From: Micractinium sp. NFX-FRZ
Taxonomy: Eukaryota > Chlorophyta > Trebouxiophyceae > Chlorellales > Chlorellaceae
Length of the DNA stretch: 64,000 bases
Direction: 5' to 3'
Assembly (NCBI GenBank): GCA_029339195.1
Contig: JAPTJF010000070.1
Span: 1 to 64,000 of the forward strand
Shown here: positions 12,174 through 22,500 of the stretch, in pieces
How the letters are laid out: every line of letters starts with the position of its first letter
How positions within the stretch are numbered: position 1 is the stretch's first letter
Made by a program: the position numbers and the translations under genes
Notes under the pieces: generated by a model
Database searches by the model: none
What the model saw: only the letters and a program-made list of their open reading frames with translations
Told to the model about the DNA's origin: nothing

Positions 12174-12563
12174 GCTGAGACTGGCAGGTATGATATGTAC
12201 CTCAAAAGACCCGCACTTAGACAGCAAACACCCGGCACGGCGGAAACAAGATGCAGCAGGCACAGCAGCGCAGCGGCGGCAGCGCCCGGGTGGACAGGTC
12301 TTGTCCCAACCCCACGAGCAACCTCCCGCAGTGTGCTGCGCCCAGCCGGCCATTTGAGCGTTCCCCCAGTGACTCATAAGACCCGAGATTGCCTCCCTCT
12401 CTAACAAAACTCTGGAGCAGGGGTGCTTGTCTGCTGTCGCAGCAGGAACCTCCCCCCGTCCCCTAGGGGCCCCTGCGCACCCCCAGGACCGCCTATCGGC
12501 CGTGCAGCCGGATAACAGCCTGTTCTTCGAAAACAACGCATATGTGACGCAAATTCTAAAACA
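12174..12563 (-). promoter_or_regulatory. Promoter and leader region of array copy 2
   Basis: This 390-bp spacer sits between the end of copy 1 and the start of copy 2. Two blocks resemble the upstream region of copy 1: 12259-12308 (like 16921-16971) and 12313-12374 (like 17022-17083). The second contains a shared core of AGCCGGCC, one variable base, then TTTGAGC. The conservation suggests that the duplicated unit carried its own promoter or 5' leader. Which bases are functional cannot be told from sequence alone. Confidence 0.5.
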
Positions 12564-15500
12564 CTAGCTGCTGCTGCTGCCTGCCGCAGCATTGGCCCCC
12601 ACTGCAGCCAGCTGCTTGCACACGCGCCGGTGCCCGCTGCGCCAGTCGGCGTGAGAGCAAGCCGTGCTGCAGTACCTGACCACCCGGCAGCCGCCGCACC
12701 GCTTGCACCCACGCCCCTCACCCCCGCCCGGCCCGCCCTCCAGTGCTACGTTGGCGCACCGCAGGTGTGCGCAGCTGCGGGAGGCCGCCGCCTGCGCCAT
12801 CCCCAGCGCCGCTGCCGCCTGCAGCTGGGGCAGCTGCCAGTAGGCCTGTAGCAGGGCTGCCAGCTCGCCAGCCGGCTGGGCCAGCAGCCGCAGCATGAGC
12901 GCAAGCTCCTGGGTGGCAGAGGGGCTGGGGCCGCCCTGATGCTCCTCACCACCGGTGCTGCCGCTGGTGCTGCCGCCATTCCTACTGCCCTGCTGCTGCT
13001 GCTGCTGCTCTTCAAGTGGAGTTGCTGCAGCTGTCGAGGTGCTGTGCGCCACTTGATCGAGCGCTTGCAGCAGCTGGCCAACCGCAGCCTGCAGCTGCAC
13101 TGCAAGCTCCTGCTGGTGCTGCTGCTGCTGGCCAGCCTCCACTGTGCCTGGCACTGGTGCTGCAGCTGGGTCGTCAAAACGCAGGCTCCTGCTGGCCGCC
13201 ACACCAGCTTCTGCTAGGGTAACGAGAGCGGCGTTGCAGGGTGGTACCAGCTGCATGAAGAGTCAGGCAAGCGGGGGCAGGGTAGCGGCACCACGGCATG
13301 TTAGTTAACGAGGCACTGTGGGCGGTGGAAGCACGGATCAATGCATAACACCACAGCACAGCACAGCACAGCATGGCATGGGCATGGCCCGGCACAGCAC
13401 GCCACGACCCAGATCGCCGAGCCACCACACCAACCGCGTAGCGCACCAGGCACAGCATGCCATACCGCGCGAGGGCTTTCCTGCCTAGTCATGCAAAGCA
13501 CCCGGAAGTTGGCGGAGATCAGCCGGTCCTGCGCATATTGAGGTCCTGCACACATGAGGCCCCGCTTCCTCCCCGAAACACAGGCCCCTACCTGCGCCGC
13601 CACTACTTCCTACACTATGCATTCCCTCACTGACTGCTTCAGATGCGCGCTGCCGGCGCCCTGCCAACTGCCGCTGCTGATGGCCGCCACGATGCCTGCT
13701 GCCAGGCATGGCTGCTCTGCTGCCGCCTTGCAAACTGTCACAAGAACGTAGGCCAGCTGACCGTCGCGCTCACGCTGCAAGAGCGAGAAGGGGGCAGACA
13801 CGAGGGGGACATAAGGTATGATGCCCAGTCTGGAGCTGTTACAATGACACTGCACCGCAGCTGGTGCATGCAGTATGAGGGTCAAAGGCTGCTTGAGCAG
13901 GTTGCAGGCAACAACATTATCACGGCGTCAACCTGGTGCTTCGGCAGCCCCACCTGTGCCTCGGCGGCCAGGGCGTCAAGAAACACATCCGCCAGCTCAG
14001 GTCCCGCAAGGTACGGGCAGTAGCCAGAGATTTTGAGCAGCGCCATGATGGCGGCAAAGACCTCCGTTGACGTGGGCTCTCGGAAGGGGACGCTGCCAGG
14101 CTGTGGGCGGCCCTCCGACGTCGACCTTGCATGCCCACCCTGCTGAAGGCATGCCTGCATGGCCGCCCAGTGAGCCACACACATTGCCCGCATGTAAAGC
14201 ACCCTGCAGTTGGCAAGCACACAGCGGGGGAAAGGGGGGATGTGGTGCAGTGTGTCACCAGTGGTTGAAATGGATTACCGCAAGTGAAGCAAGGCACATC
14301 ACATGCCTGCAGCCTGCATTGCGGCAATGGAGGGGGTGATTAACCGGGGAGGAGGGACACGAAGTGAGCAGGGAGGAGGCATTTGTGCCTTAAGGCCCGC
14401 ACTTGGCTCCCCGGCCCAGCACTGTTGCAGCTAACTAGAGCCGGCAGGCAGGGCACATCGGCTGCAGCTGCCTACCCAAAGCAAGCTCAGGCAGCAAGCC
14501 AGCAGGGCGCAACAGGCCGGCACCCAATGAGTGTGGAGCACGCCCCGCCCCTGGCACGCGCACCACGCAGCCGGCTGCTCTGCTGATGCCTCGGCGCTCT
14601 GAACGTTGAAGAAGTCCCACGTGTTAAGAAAGAGACGGGTCAGCCCACGCAGCAGCCAGCTCCATCCTCGTGCACCAAGGGGGAAGCCATGGGCCGCCAG
14701 CTGACGCCCACCCGCCTCGCCCTTACCAGCTGCCAGCCAGTGGATTAGGCGGCAGGCAGCGCTGTGCTGCTGCCACAGGCTGTTGCCAACCTCCTCTGCT
14801 GCATGCTGATCAACCGGCACAAACTAGGAAATTTTGTCCGGCCAGAAAAACAGTAGCAAGAGTTCGGACAGCGTGCCCACCGCCTTGCGGTTCGGCTCGT
14901 CACGCCACCACTGCTCATGCAGCTGTGCCAGCAGCGGCTGCAGCCGGATCGCCGCCTCCGCTGCAGCCGCCCAATCCTTCCGCTGCTGTGGCATAGCCAT
15001 CTGCTGCAGATCGGCCAGGTGGAAGGCGTGGAAGAGGACGGACATGTTGTTGCAATACAACCCCAGCAGCTCCTTTGGGCACTCTGGGTCAGCAGCCAGC
15101 GTTTGCAGCACAGCCGCGACATGGGGCACCGCCTGCTGCACTGCTGTGCCAACTGGCCACCAATCTGAGCCTCCCGCTGCGTCGGCTGCTGTCGGAATGC
15201 TGCTTCCCGCTGCGCTGCCTGCTGCACTGCTTCCCGCTGCGCTGCCTGCTGCACTGGTGCCCGCTGCGCTGCTGTCTGCTGCCTGCACACGTCCAGGCAG
15301 CAGGGCACAAAGCATTGCCAGCAGCATCACAGCTGAGCCGTGTGCCTCACGAAACACGGGTGCGGCTACGCCAGCAGGGCGGCTGGCTGGCAGCGCTGCC
15401 ACCAGCCCAGCTGCTTGCCACACAGCAGCGGTGCCTGGGCTGGGGTGGCCCAGGCTGCCACCGATGGCCGCACGCAGGCTGCCGCACTTGAAAGCTCTGG

Positions 15501-16830
15501 ACAGCTGCTGCACATCAGCAGCGCTGGTAGACGTGAGGCCGTGCTCCCGCACGTGGTGCGCTACCGCCGGCAGGCAGCGTTGCAGCAGCATGCCTGCCAT
15601 TGCGCGCTGCAAGGGTGTGTCCTCCGCCACTGCTGCGGCATGCGCTGGGTACGCCGGGTGGTTAAGAAGCAGGCACATGATGCCTGTGTAGTTGACGGCG
15701 TCTTGCCTGCTCAGCATGGCGCGACCTGCGGGCCGGGCGGGGCACAAAGGCAGGTGGGCATGCAGGCACGCAGGCAGGTCAACATGCAGTGTGGGCAGGC
15801 AGGCAGCGGTGCAGTGTGTACAGGCAAGGCCGGCAGGCCGGCAGGGCGCAGGGCGCAGGCAAGGCAGGCAGGCAGGCAGGGGTGCAGGGCGGGCAAGCAT
15901 GCGTGTCAGTGATGACTGGGCCATGATGCTCAACTACCGGCAATACCGCGGTGCTTTCCATGGGTGTTGATGCCAACCCACCTGCAGCCTCGCCTGCACC
16001 TGAGGTGCATGTATACAGAGCCTCCGTGACCTCTGCCAGCCAGGGCAGCAGGGCGGAGGGCCGCGCCGTGCTGCCAGCAAAGGCCGCAGCTGCCCGGCTG
16101 CTAGCGGTGTACTCTGCGAGGCTGGACAGCATTACGACCATGGCAACCAGCTGCTTGCTTGCGTGGGTTTGCCGACACTGCTGCAGTGCCGTGCTGGCTG
16201 CCACCGGTGCGAAGCGACCGCTCTCAGCCTCCCGCCGCCGCGCTGCCAGCACTGCGTGGCCCCAAGTGAACACGAGGCGGCAGGCAGATGCCAGGCGGAG
16301 GACATCCTGGGGAGAAAGCGGCAGGTCGGGTGCCATCACGGACCCGCATGCTCCCAGGACATCGCAGGCTGCCATCAGCTGAAGCTCCGCATGAGGCGAG
16401 TCCCAGCTGGGCAACTCGTCGCTCAGCGCTGCCAGCTGCTCTCCCAGCGCAACGAGCTCGCTGCACGGCAGCGCAAGCGAAGGAAAGCGTAGCAATCGTG
16501 GCAGGCAACACACACAGCTTGTTTTCGGATACAGACTTGATCCGAAAGCGGGCAGAGGCTTGACAGTAGCTGGTGCCAGCAGGTGCCGCAGCTGATGACA
16601 TGCGGCTGAGCCACAGGGGTTGCTTGGCGGCGGTGGCGGTGGCGGTGGCGGTGGCGGCGCAAACCACACCTTTTGATGGCGTGGGCCTCCTCGGGTGTTG
16701 GCTGCCGCCACACCGACGCCAGATACAACACTCGCGTGGCGGCGCCCTCCAAGCCTGAGCCGGCTGTCGGGGAGGCCGCAGCGGCGAGGCGTTCCCTGAG
16801 TTCACGCAACGCCAACTGTGCCGTGGCCAT
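12564..16830 (-). pseudogene. MYND-array copy 1: two in-frame amber codons
   Basis: Six minus-strand exons: 16670-16830, 15982-16460, 14564-15725, 13954-14203, 13592-13774 and 12564-13250. All intron phases equal those of copy 2, and the exons total 2922 nt. The product would start MATAQLALRELRERLAAAAS and end in a canonical MYND finger (RCGGCRVVRYCSTAC, then HADWRSGHRRVC). Two TAG codons interrupt it. One is in exon 3 at 14824-14826 (after FFWPDKIS), where homologous coding sequence continues in the same frame. The other is in exon 5 at 13610-13612 (CIV-stop-EVVAAQ against CFSEESVAAQ in copy 3). There is no frameshift. This is either a young pseudogene or a gene using readthrough or an unseen splice; its own normal stop is also TAG. 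The first amber could be removed by splicing a 57-nt GT-AG segment ending in that TAG. Confidence 0.7.
15199..15270. repeat. In-frame Ser/Ala/Gly minisatellite in copy 1
   Basis: About two to three units of roughly 33 bp (CTGCTTCCCGCTGCGCTGCC core) lie in exon 3 of copy 1. They encode SAAGSAAGSS-type linkers on the minus strand, at the position where copies 2 and 3 have other repeats. Confidence 0.7.
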
Positions 16831-17134
16831 TGTGGCGAGATCCTATCCGCGGACGTGTGCGTGTAGCAGCAAGCTGCAGCCAAGGCCGCCGTGACGGTGG
16901 GTTGGAAGGACAAAGGTGCAGGCCACAGCGGCGCAGCGGCGGCAGCGGGCGGGTTGGACAGGTTGGGTTCCAGTGCGCCTTGGGCGTCGAAATACACGCG
17001 AAACCGTATCTCATTCAAGTTCACGAGCTAATTCCTGCAGTTTGCTGCGCTCAGCCGGCCGTTTGAGCCCGCCATCAGTGCCTCCACAACACCCACAGCG
17101 CCGCCCCCTCCTCTCAGCTCCGAGGCCCCCCAGC
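16831..17134. promoter_or_regulatory. Divergent promoter between MYND copy 1 and ferredoxin
   Basis: Only 304 bp separate the two divergent start codons, so both promoters must lie here or overlap upstream exons. The blocks at 16921-16971 and 17022-17083 are shared with the leader of array copy 2, so the duplicated unit reaches to within about 50 bp of the ferredoxin start. No obvious TATA box was seen. Confidence 0.5.
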
Positions 17135-18931
17135 ATGTCTGCCGCAGCAGTCACCTCGCCCCGCGCCCTGCGCGCCCATCAGCACAGCCTGTCGGCTGTG
17201 CAGCCGGCAGGGCGCCCCATGGCGCCCGCCCGCCTCCCCCGTCCGATGCGCCCGTCGGTGGCAGTGGAGGCAACCTACAAGGCAAGCCCAGGTTGCGGCA
17301 GACCAGCAGGCACCCACTCTTTCTTGTTACCCTGTTTGTATTTAAGCAGCCTGTTTCTCAGCACACCACGGCGACATACAAACATGAAGAATCGTCCCTC
17401 CCCTCCGTCCCCCGTGCTCGCCCCACCCTCATCCTCCCGCCCCGCCCCGGGTGACTCCCAAGCTTCCGCATGATAAAGGTGCCCTCTCCTCTCCTCCCTG
17501 CCAACCTCCTCCTGCCCCTGTGCCCTGCCCCACCCCGCCCCTCCCCGCTAGGTGACCTTCAAGCTGCCCGAGGGCGAGGAGAAGACGATTGAGTGCCCCG
17601 ACGACAAGTACATTCTGGACGCGGGTGGGTGGGCTGATGGGGTGGGCAGGCGGGAGGGTGAGCAGAGGGGGAACGGGGGAGGACGCGGGTGGTGGAAGGC
17701 AGGGTTCCGGTTGCATTTGTAGCACAACTTTGGGATAAGGTGAAAGGGGCGAAGGAGAGGGTCAGAAGATGCGGCTTGAGTGCACCACATGTGCAGCGGG
17801 CCGACGCCCCACCAACAGAAGAGTGCACCCCTCCACCTGAGCACTGCTCCCTGCTCCCTTGCCTTAACTTGCCCAACCCCCCCCACCCACTGTGCCATCC
17901 GTCGTGTTGCCCCTTCATACCCCACCCCATCCCCCCAGCGGAGGACGCTGGCCTGGACCTCCCCTACGCCTGCCACGGCGGCACCTGCAGCACCTGCACC
18001 TGCCGCGTTGTGGAGGGGACGCTGGACCAGGTGGGCGGAGGGGCCGGGGGCTGGCAAGATGTAGGGTGCTGTGCAATGCTTTCGTGTATGGGTGTGCTGA
18101 ACCATGCTAGCATTCACCGCGCCCCCACCATGCCTCCTGCTGCTCCACATGCGGGTGACTGTGCCCCGCTTGTGCGTTCAATGACCCTCTCATCCTGTCC
18201 ATTGTTTGCACCATGAACACCCCCTCCCCCTTCCCACCACTTGCCTGTGCCCCCCCACTGCAGTCTGAGCAGGACCACCTGGATGAGGGGGAGGTGCGGC
18301 CGCCTGCCTGCCCGCCCGCCTGCCTGCCCGCCTTCCTGCATGCCCGCCCGCCTGCCTCCCCCGCCCGCCTTCCTGCCCGCCCGCCTGCTTGCCTGCCTGC
18401 CCGCCTGCCCGCCCGCCCACTTGGTGCTGTCATGAGCTGGGCCCAAAGCGCAGCCGGTCAGCCCCCTGACCTGCTGCCTCCCCTTGTGCTGGCCAACCCA
18501 GACGCACACACCCAGTCGCCCCAGCCCCCCAAACCAACCCTCGTCATCCCCACCCCCCCTCCCCCCGCCAGATCAACGCCGGCTTTGCCCTCATCTGCTC
18601 GGCCTACCCCACCAGCGACCTGGTGCTGCAGACCCACCAAGAGACCGCGCTGCAGGACTTTGACATGGCCGGTGGGTGGGCGGGCTGGTGGGGTGAAGCT
18701 CAGTTAAATGCGGGCTTTGCTGTTGCTTCCACAAGTGCTACGGTGCGGGGCAGGTGCAAAACTCAGAGTGGAGGGTGGGGTGTTGGGTTGTCTCCATTTG
18801 GGTGCCATGCCGTGAGCCTTACAGCCAACAGTTCCCAGGAGCTGAGCCCCGCCAGCTCAGCGCTGCCCTGCCTGTCCCGCCCCGCCCCTGCCCCCCCGCC
18901 GCGTGCAGAGATGCAGGGCGGCAAGGCCTGA
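17135..18931 (+). CDS. Plastid 2Fe-2S ferredoxin
   Basis: Plant-type ferredoxin, a small stromal electron carrier that accepts electrons from photosystem I and passes them to FNR, nitrite reductase, thioredoxin reductase and others. Six exons: 17135-17281, 17552-17624, 17939-18030, 18264-18293, 18572-18671 and 18909-18931, giving 154 residues. Residues 1-49 (exon 1; Ala, Ser, Pro and Arg rich, few acidic residues) look like a chloroplast transit peptide. The domain starts at VTFKLPEGEEKTIEC. The cluster ligands are visible as Cys85, Cys90 and Cys93 in YACHGGTCSTC and Cys123 in LICSAYPTSD. The motif YACHGGTCSTCTC differs from the common CRAGSCSSC form, so this is probably not the major PetF isoform; which subtype it is cannot be settled here. 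Intron 1 appears to use a GC donor. It lies divergent to the MYND array. Confidence 0.92.
18298..18419. repeat. Pyrimidine-rich GCCCGCCTGCCT tract in a ferredoxin intron
   Basis: Imperfect repeats of GCCCGCCTGCCT, strongly strand-asymmetric (C on the plus strand), begin five bases after exon 4 of the ferredoxin gene and fill about 120 bp of the intron. Confidence 0.75.
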
Positions 18932-19567
18932 AGGGGATCGAGGAGTGGCAGCCGGCCGCTGTGTGGCTGGCACACCGGGGAAGGCGCAGCAGCCAGATGT
19001 CAGCCCGCAGCCTGGCACTGCCACAGGGTCCCTGCACGACCATGCATATGGGTGTCAGACACAGCCCAGCGCCTGTGCTGCCACGCCATTCTGGCAGCTT
19101 ATGAAAGCTTATGGACAGCCACCACCTCGACGCCTGTATTGGGGAAGTCCCCCTGCTGACTTGCTATGAACAAGCGGCCTGCACAGCGTACGACTTGGAC
19201 AGCATGCCATGCAGGCCCTTGTGTGTTTTGTCGAAAGTTATCAGAGCCTGCATCTGTTATGTTTACAGCCTTTGACTCGTCAGCCCGCCCGGGCGCACCG
19301 CATGTAATATGAGCGCATGTTGCAACAACCAACAACCGACCAGCTGGCCTGAGAGAGCACTCATATATAGGCAAAGAGCCCCCCAGAGTGCGGGCAGGTG
19401 CAAGGGGTAGCCACTAGGCGGACTCCTGAGGCTGGCGCAAGGGGTAGCCAGTACACTACATAGGCGGACTACGGCGGACTCCTGAGGCTGGTGCAGGGAG
19501 TAGGGAGAGAATGCGCCTCTCAGCAGGTCGGGTGCACTCGTGGCATGGGGGGCGCCGCCGGCACGGC
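18932..19567. other. Convergent 3' ends of ferredoxin and Nudix/dsRBD genes
   Basis: No further gene was seen. A plus-strand TGTAA at 19303-19307 is a candidate polyadenylation signal for ferredoxin (about 370 nt after its stop). A minus-strand TGTAA at 19263-19267 is a candidate for the facing gene (about 300 nt after its stop). TGTAA is the established signal in green algae such as Chlamydomonas; its use here is inferred. Confidence 0.5.
19396..19500. repeat. Direct repeat in a 3' flank
   Basis: A unit of GCAAGGGGTAGCCA followed by TAGGCGGACT and CTCCTGAGGCTGG occurs twice, with a partial third copy of the GGCGGACT core. It lies just downstream of the stop of the Nudix/dsRBD gene. Confidence 0.7.
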
Positions 19568-22500
19568 CTACGCCCTGCCCTGGTGCTTGCTGCGCAGCCC
19601 TTCCATCACCATCTGCAGGGTAGGACGGCAGGTGGGCAGGTGGGCAGACCGCACAGGCTTCAGGCGGGCAGGGCCAAATCAGACGCCCAGTCTGCGCTGC
19701 CAGGCAGGCTGCTGCCGGCGCTGACGCAAGTGCCCGCCCGTCTCCCTGCCCCCAGCCAGATCATGCGGGACCATGCCGCCGCCCCTAGAACACCTGCTTG
19801 TGAGCCCTCCCAGCCCACCTGCGCTACCAGCAGCTTGGCGTGCTTCCGGTCCTCGTGTGCGGGGCCCAGCGTGCGCGACACTCCCGCCTGCCAGACATGG
19901 GGGGGTGGGAGATGGGTTAGCAGAAGAGGGGAGAAGGCGGCGGGGTTTCAGCGAGGGTCGAGGCAGACAACAGAGGGACGGGGCTCCTTTGCAGGAGGGC
20001 ACCGGAGCGCAGCACAGTGTAGCCCATGCAGAGTGTGAAGAGTGTCGGCAAGACATGCCCAGCACGCTCCGGGGCGTGCTGCCAGTTTGCAAGGCAGACA
20101 CCACAACACCCGCAACAGCGTGAGCGACACCGGGCGGACTCAAACCCCGCTCCCTAGCAGCACAGCCAAATATGCCAACCGAGCCTTAGGCGGGGCCGCC
20201 TGCATGCAGCAGCTGGCGCCTCGAACCCCCCGTGAGCACCTGCTGCAGCGTCAGCGCCACGGCGGTGGCGCTGCCCCGCGGCACCTCCTCATACAGCGGC
20301 AGCGGCCAGCGGCACTTGTCACACAGCTCCTTCAATGCCTGGGGGGCAGGGGAGGTGCAAGGGGGTGTGCGGACATTCTTACTTTCGATATAGGCATAGG
20401 GCTGGGATGGGCGAATGTGCAGGACTGCCCCCAGCGTCACTTGCCAAACAACACGGGCGGCGCAACGGCGGCGATGAGACACGCAGCAGCAGCAGCAGCA
20501 GCAGGAGCAACAGCAGTGGCAGCAGCAGCAGCAGCAGGAGCAACAGCAGCGGCAGCAGCAGCAGCAGCAGGAGCAACAGCAGCAGCAGCAGGAGCAGCAG
20601 CAGCACAACCACCACCGCCACCAGCAGTCTGGTGCGCCCCTCACCATCAGCGGGTGCTTGTCCCGCGGTATCTGCTGCAGCGCCTCCAGCAGGCTCAGCG
20701 GTGTCTTCTCCGGGCGTGGCCGCTTGGCCGGCCGGTCGCCGCCCGGCCCCAGCCCGACGCCGCCGCCCGGGCCGCCGGCGGGCAGCACATCCCCCGAGGC
20801 CAGCATCTGCTGCTGCCACCGGAGCTCCTCCATGCGCCGCTGCAGCACCGCCTGCTCCTCTTGCACCTGCGAGTTGAATGGAGGGAGGAAAGGTGACGGG
20901 CAGGGTGCACAGAGGGGGGCGCAGGGCGGGGGTTGAGGCGTCAAGAGGGTGGAGGACGGGGCAGTAAGGGGCCTGACGGTGTTAAGGGGCAGGTAGCTCC
21001 GCCTGCTCCTGCGTAACCTGCACAGGGGATGAAAGTGGGGTTGGGATGAGGGAGCGCATGCACACAGCCAAACATTTGCAGCGCAGGCAGCCAGCCCTTG
21101 TAGGCCGCGGCTCGCAACCCAACCCCCAGCTCACGCCCCACCTGCCGCTCCAGCTCGCGCTTGTGCCGCTCCCGATCTCCGAGGTGCGACCGCGCATCCT
21201 GACGCACCTCCTGCTCCGTCACAAACGCGTGGGGCACCTGCGCAGGCAGAGGGAGCAGAGGCACGTGCGTGCGTGGGTGTGGTGGGTGGGCAAGGGACTA
21301 GGTGTGTGTGTGTATGTGTGGGGGTGGGGATGGGCGAGCATGAGCGCACCCAACTCCATCACCAAAGACGTGGGGCACCTGCGCAGGCGGAGCGGAGGCA
21401 CAAACGTGGTCGGTTCAGCTCAAGGAAGCGGCAGGGCAGCGGCATTATCTCAAAACTTCCACGGGGAGGGTGCACCCCCCTCTGTCAGCTTTGCCGTGCA
21501 AACCCGCTTCAACGGAGCCCCCCCACTTTGGCCAGCTGGCCACCTCCCTGCCCAACCGCAGACCACAGCGCAGCACAGCACAGCGCGGCGCCAGGCCCCC
21601 CTGTCGCCACGCAGCTTGCCGCACGTCACGCTATCCACCCACTCAGCCGGCCCCCACACCACTGCCTCGCTAGCTGCACACACACACATGCACACATGCA
21701 CACACTCTCCCCCACCCCTATCGCCAAGCCCCACCTGCGCCATCTCCCCCGCCGCCGCAAAGTGCACCAGCGGGCAGCCCGGCGCCAGCGCCCCTTCCAG
21801 GTACAGCACCGCCAGTATGGCGGCGTTCTCCAGGGCATCCAAGGGCGACGGGTAGACGGCATCCGGCGTGAGCTGCAGCCCCGTGTGGGGCAGGATGCAG
21901 GTGGCGCAGAAGTGGGTGCGCCCCGTGGGGGTGCGGCCGTGCTCGAACACGTTGAAGGCGGGGGCGGGGAGCTGAAGGGTGGTGGGGGTGGGAGTGGGGG
22001 TGGGGAGAAGGGATGGGGGGCAAGTGGGTGGGCAGAGGGATAGCGAATGGTGGTTCAGGCAAGTCAGGCTGGGAGGGAGCGGAGCATGCGGGGCAAACAC
22101 ATGGCAGGCTGCCGTGTCCCAGCAGGGCCAGAAGGCAGAACCTCTCCTGAGCAGGCCAGCCTGCAGGTCAATGCTGGTCTGCCCCCCTGCATCAAGGGCC
22201 CCACCTTGTTTGCGCGGCAGTGCTGCTCGAGAAAGTCTTTGGGGGCAATGCCCGCCCAGCGCTCCACGCCGCCGGGCACGACATCGCCCGCCTGCGGGTC
22301 GGGCAAGCGGTGCAGCCGAAACCCAGGCAGCGGAGCGCAGGTTGCGTCAGACAGGGGGACATTTGGGGCGAAGTACCACACCCAGAAAGTACTTGGGCAC
22401 ACACGCAGTCACTGTACTATTCACGTCGGAGCGTTGGCGCCGCCGCCCCACACCAGCACTTGAGTTGTAGCATTGGAAACCCTTCACACACATAAATTGA

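Noticed and set aside
1975..14826. Amber (TAG) reassigned to glutamine, because three array lesions are all TAG
   Set aside because: Copies 1 and 3 themselves end at TAG codons after the MYND finger, as does the Nudix/dsRBD gene, so TAG works as a stop here. Only one of the three sites aligns with Gln.
20101..20165. tRNA-like segment (T-arm-like TTTGAGTCC on the minus strand)
   Set aside because: No matching acceptor stem, D-arm and anticodon arm could be folded from it, and it lies in an intron of the Nudix/dsRBD gene.
20460..20640. Poly-Leu, poly-Cys or poly-Ser protein over the CAG repeat
   Set aside because: The repeat is intronic in a well-phased gene model and shows open frames in many registers.
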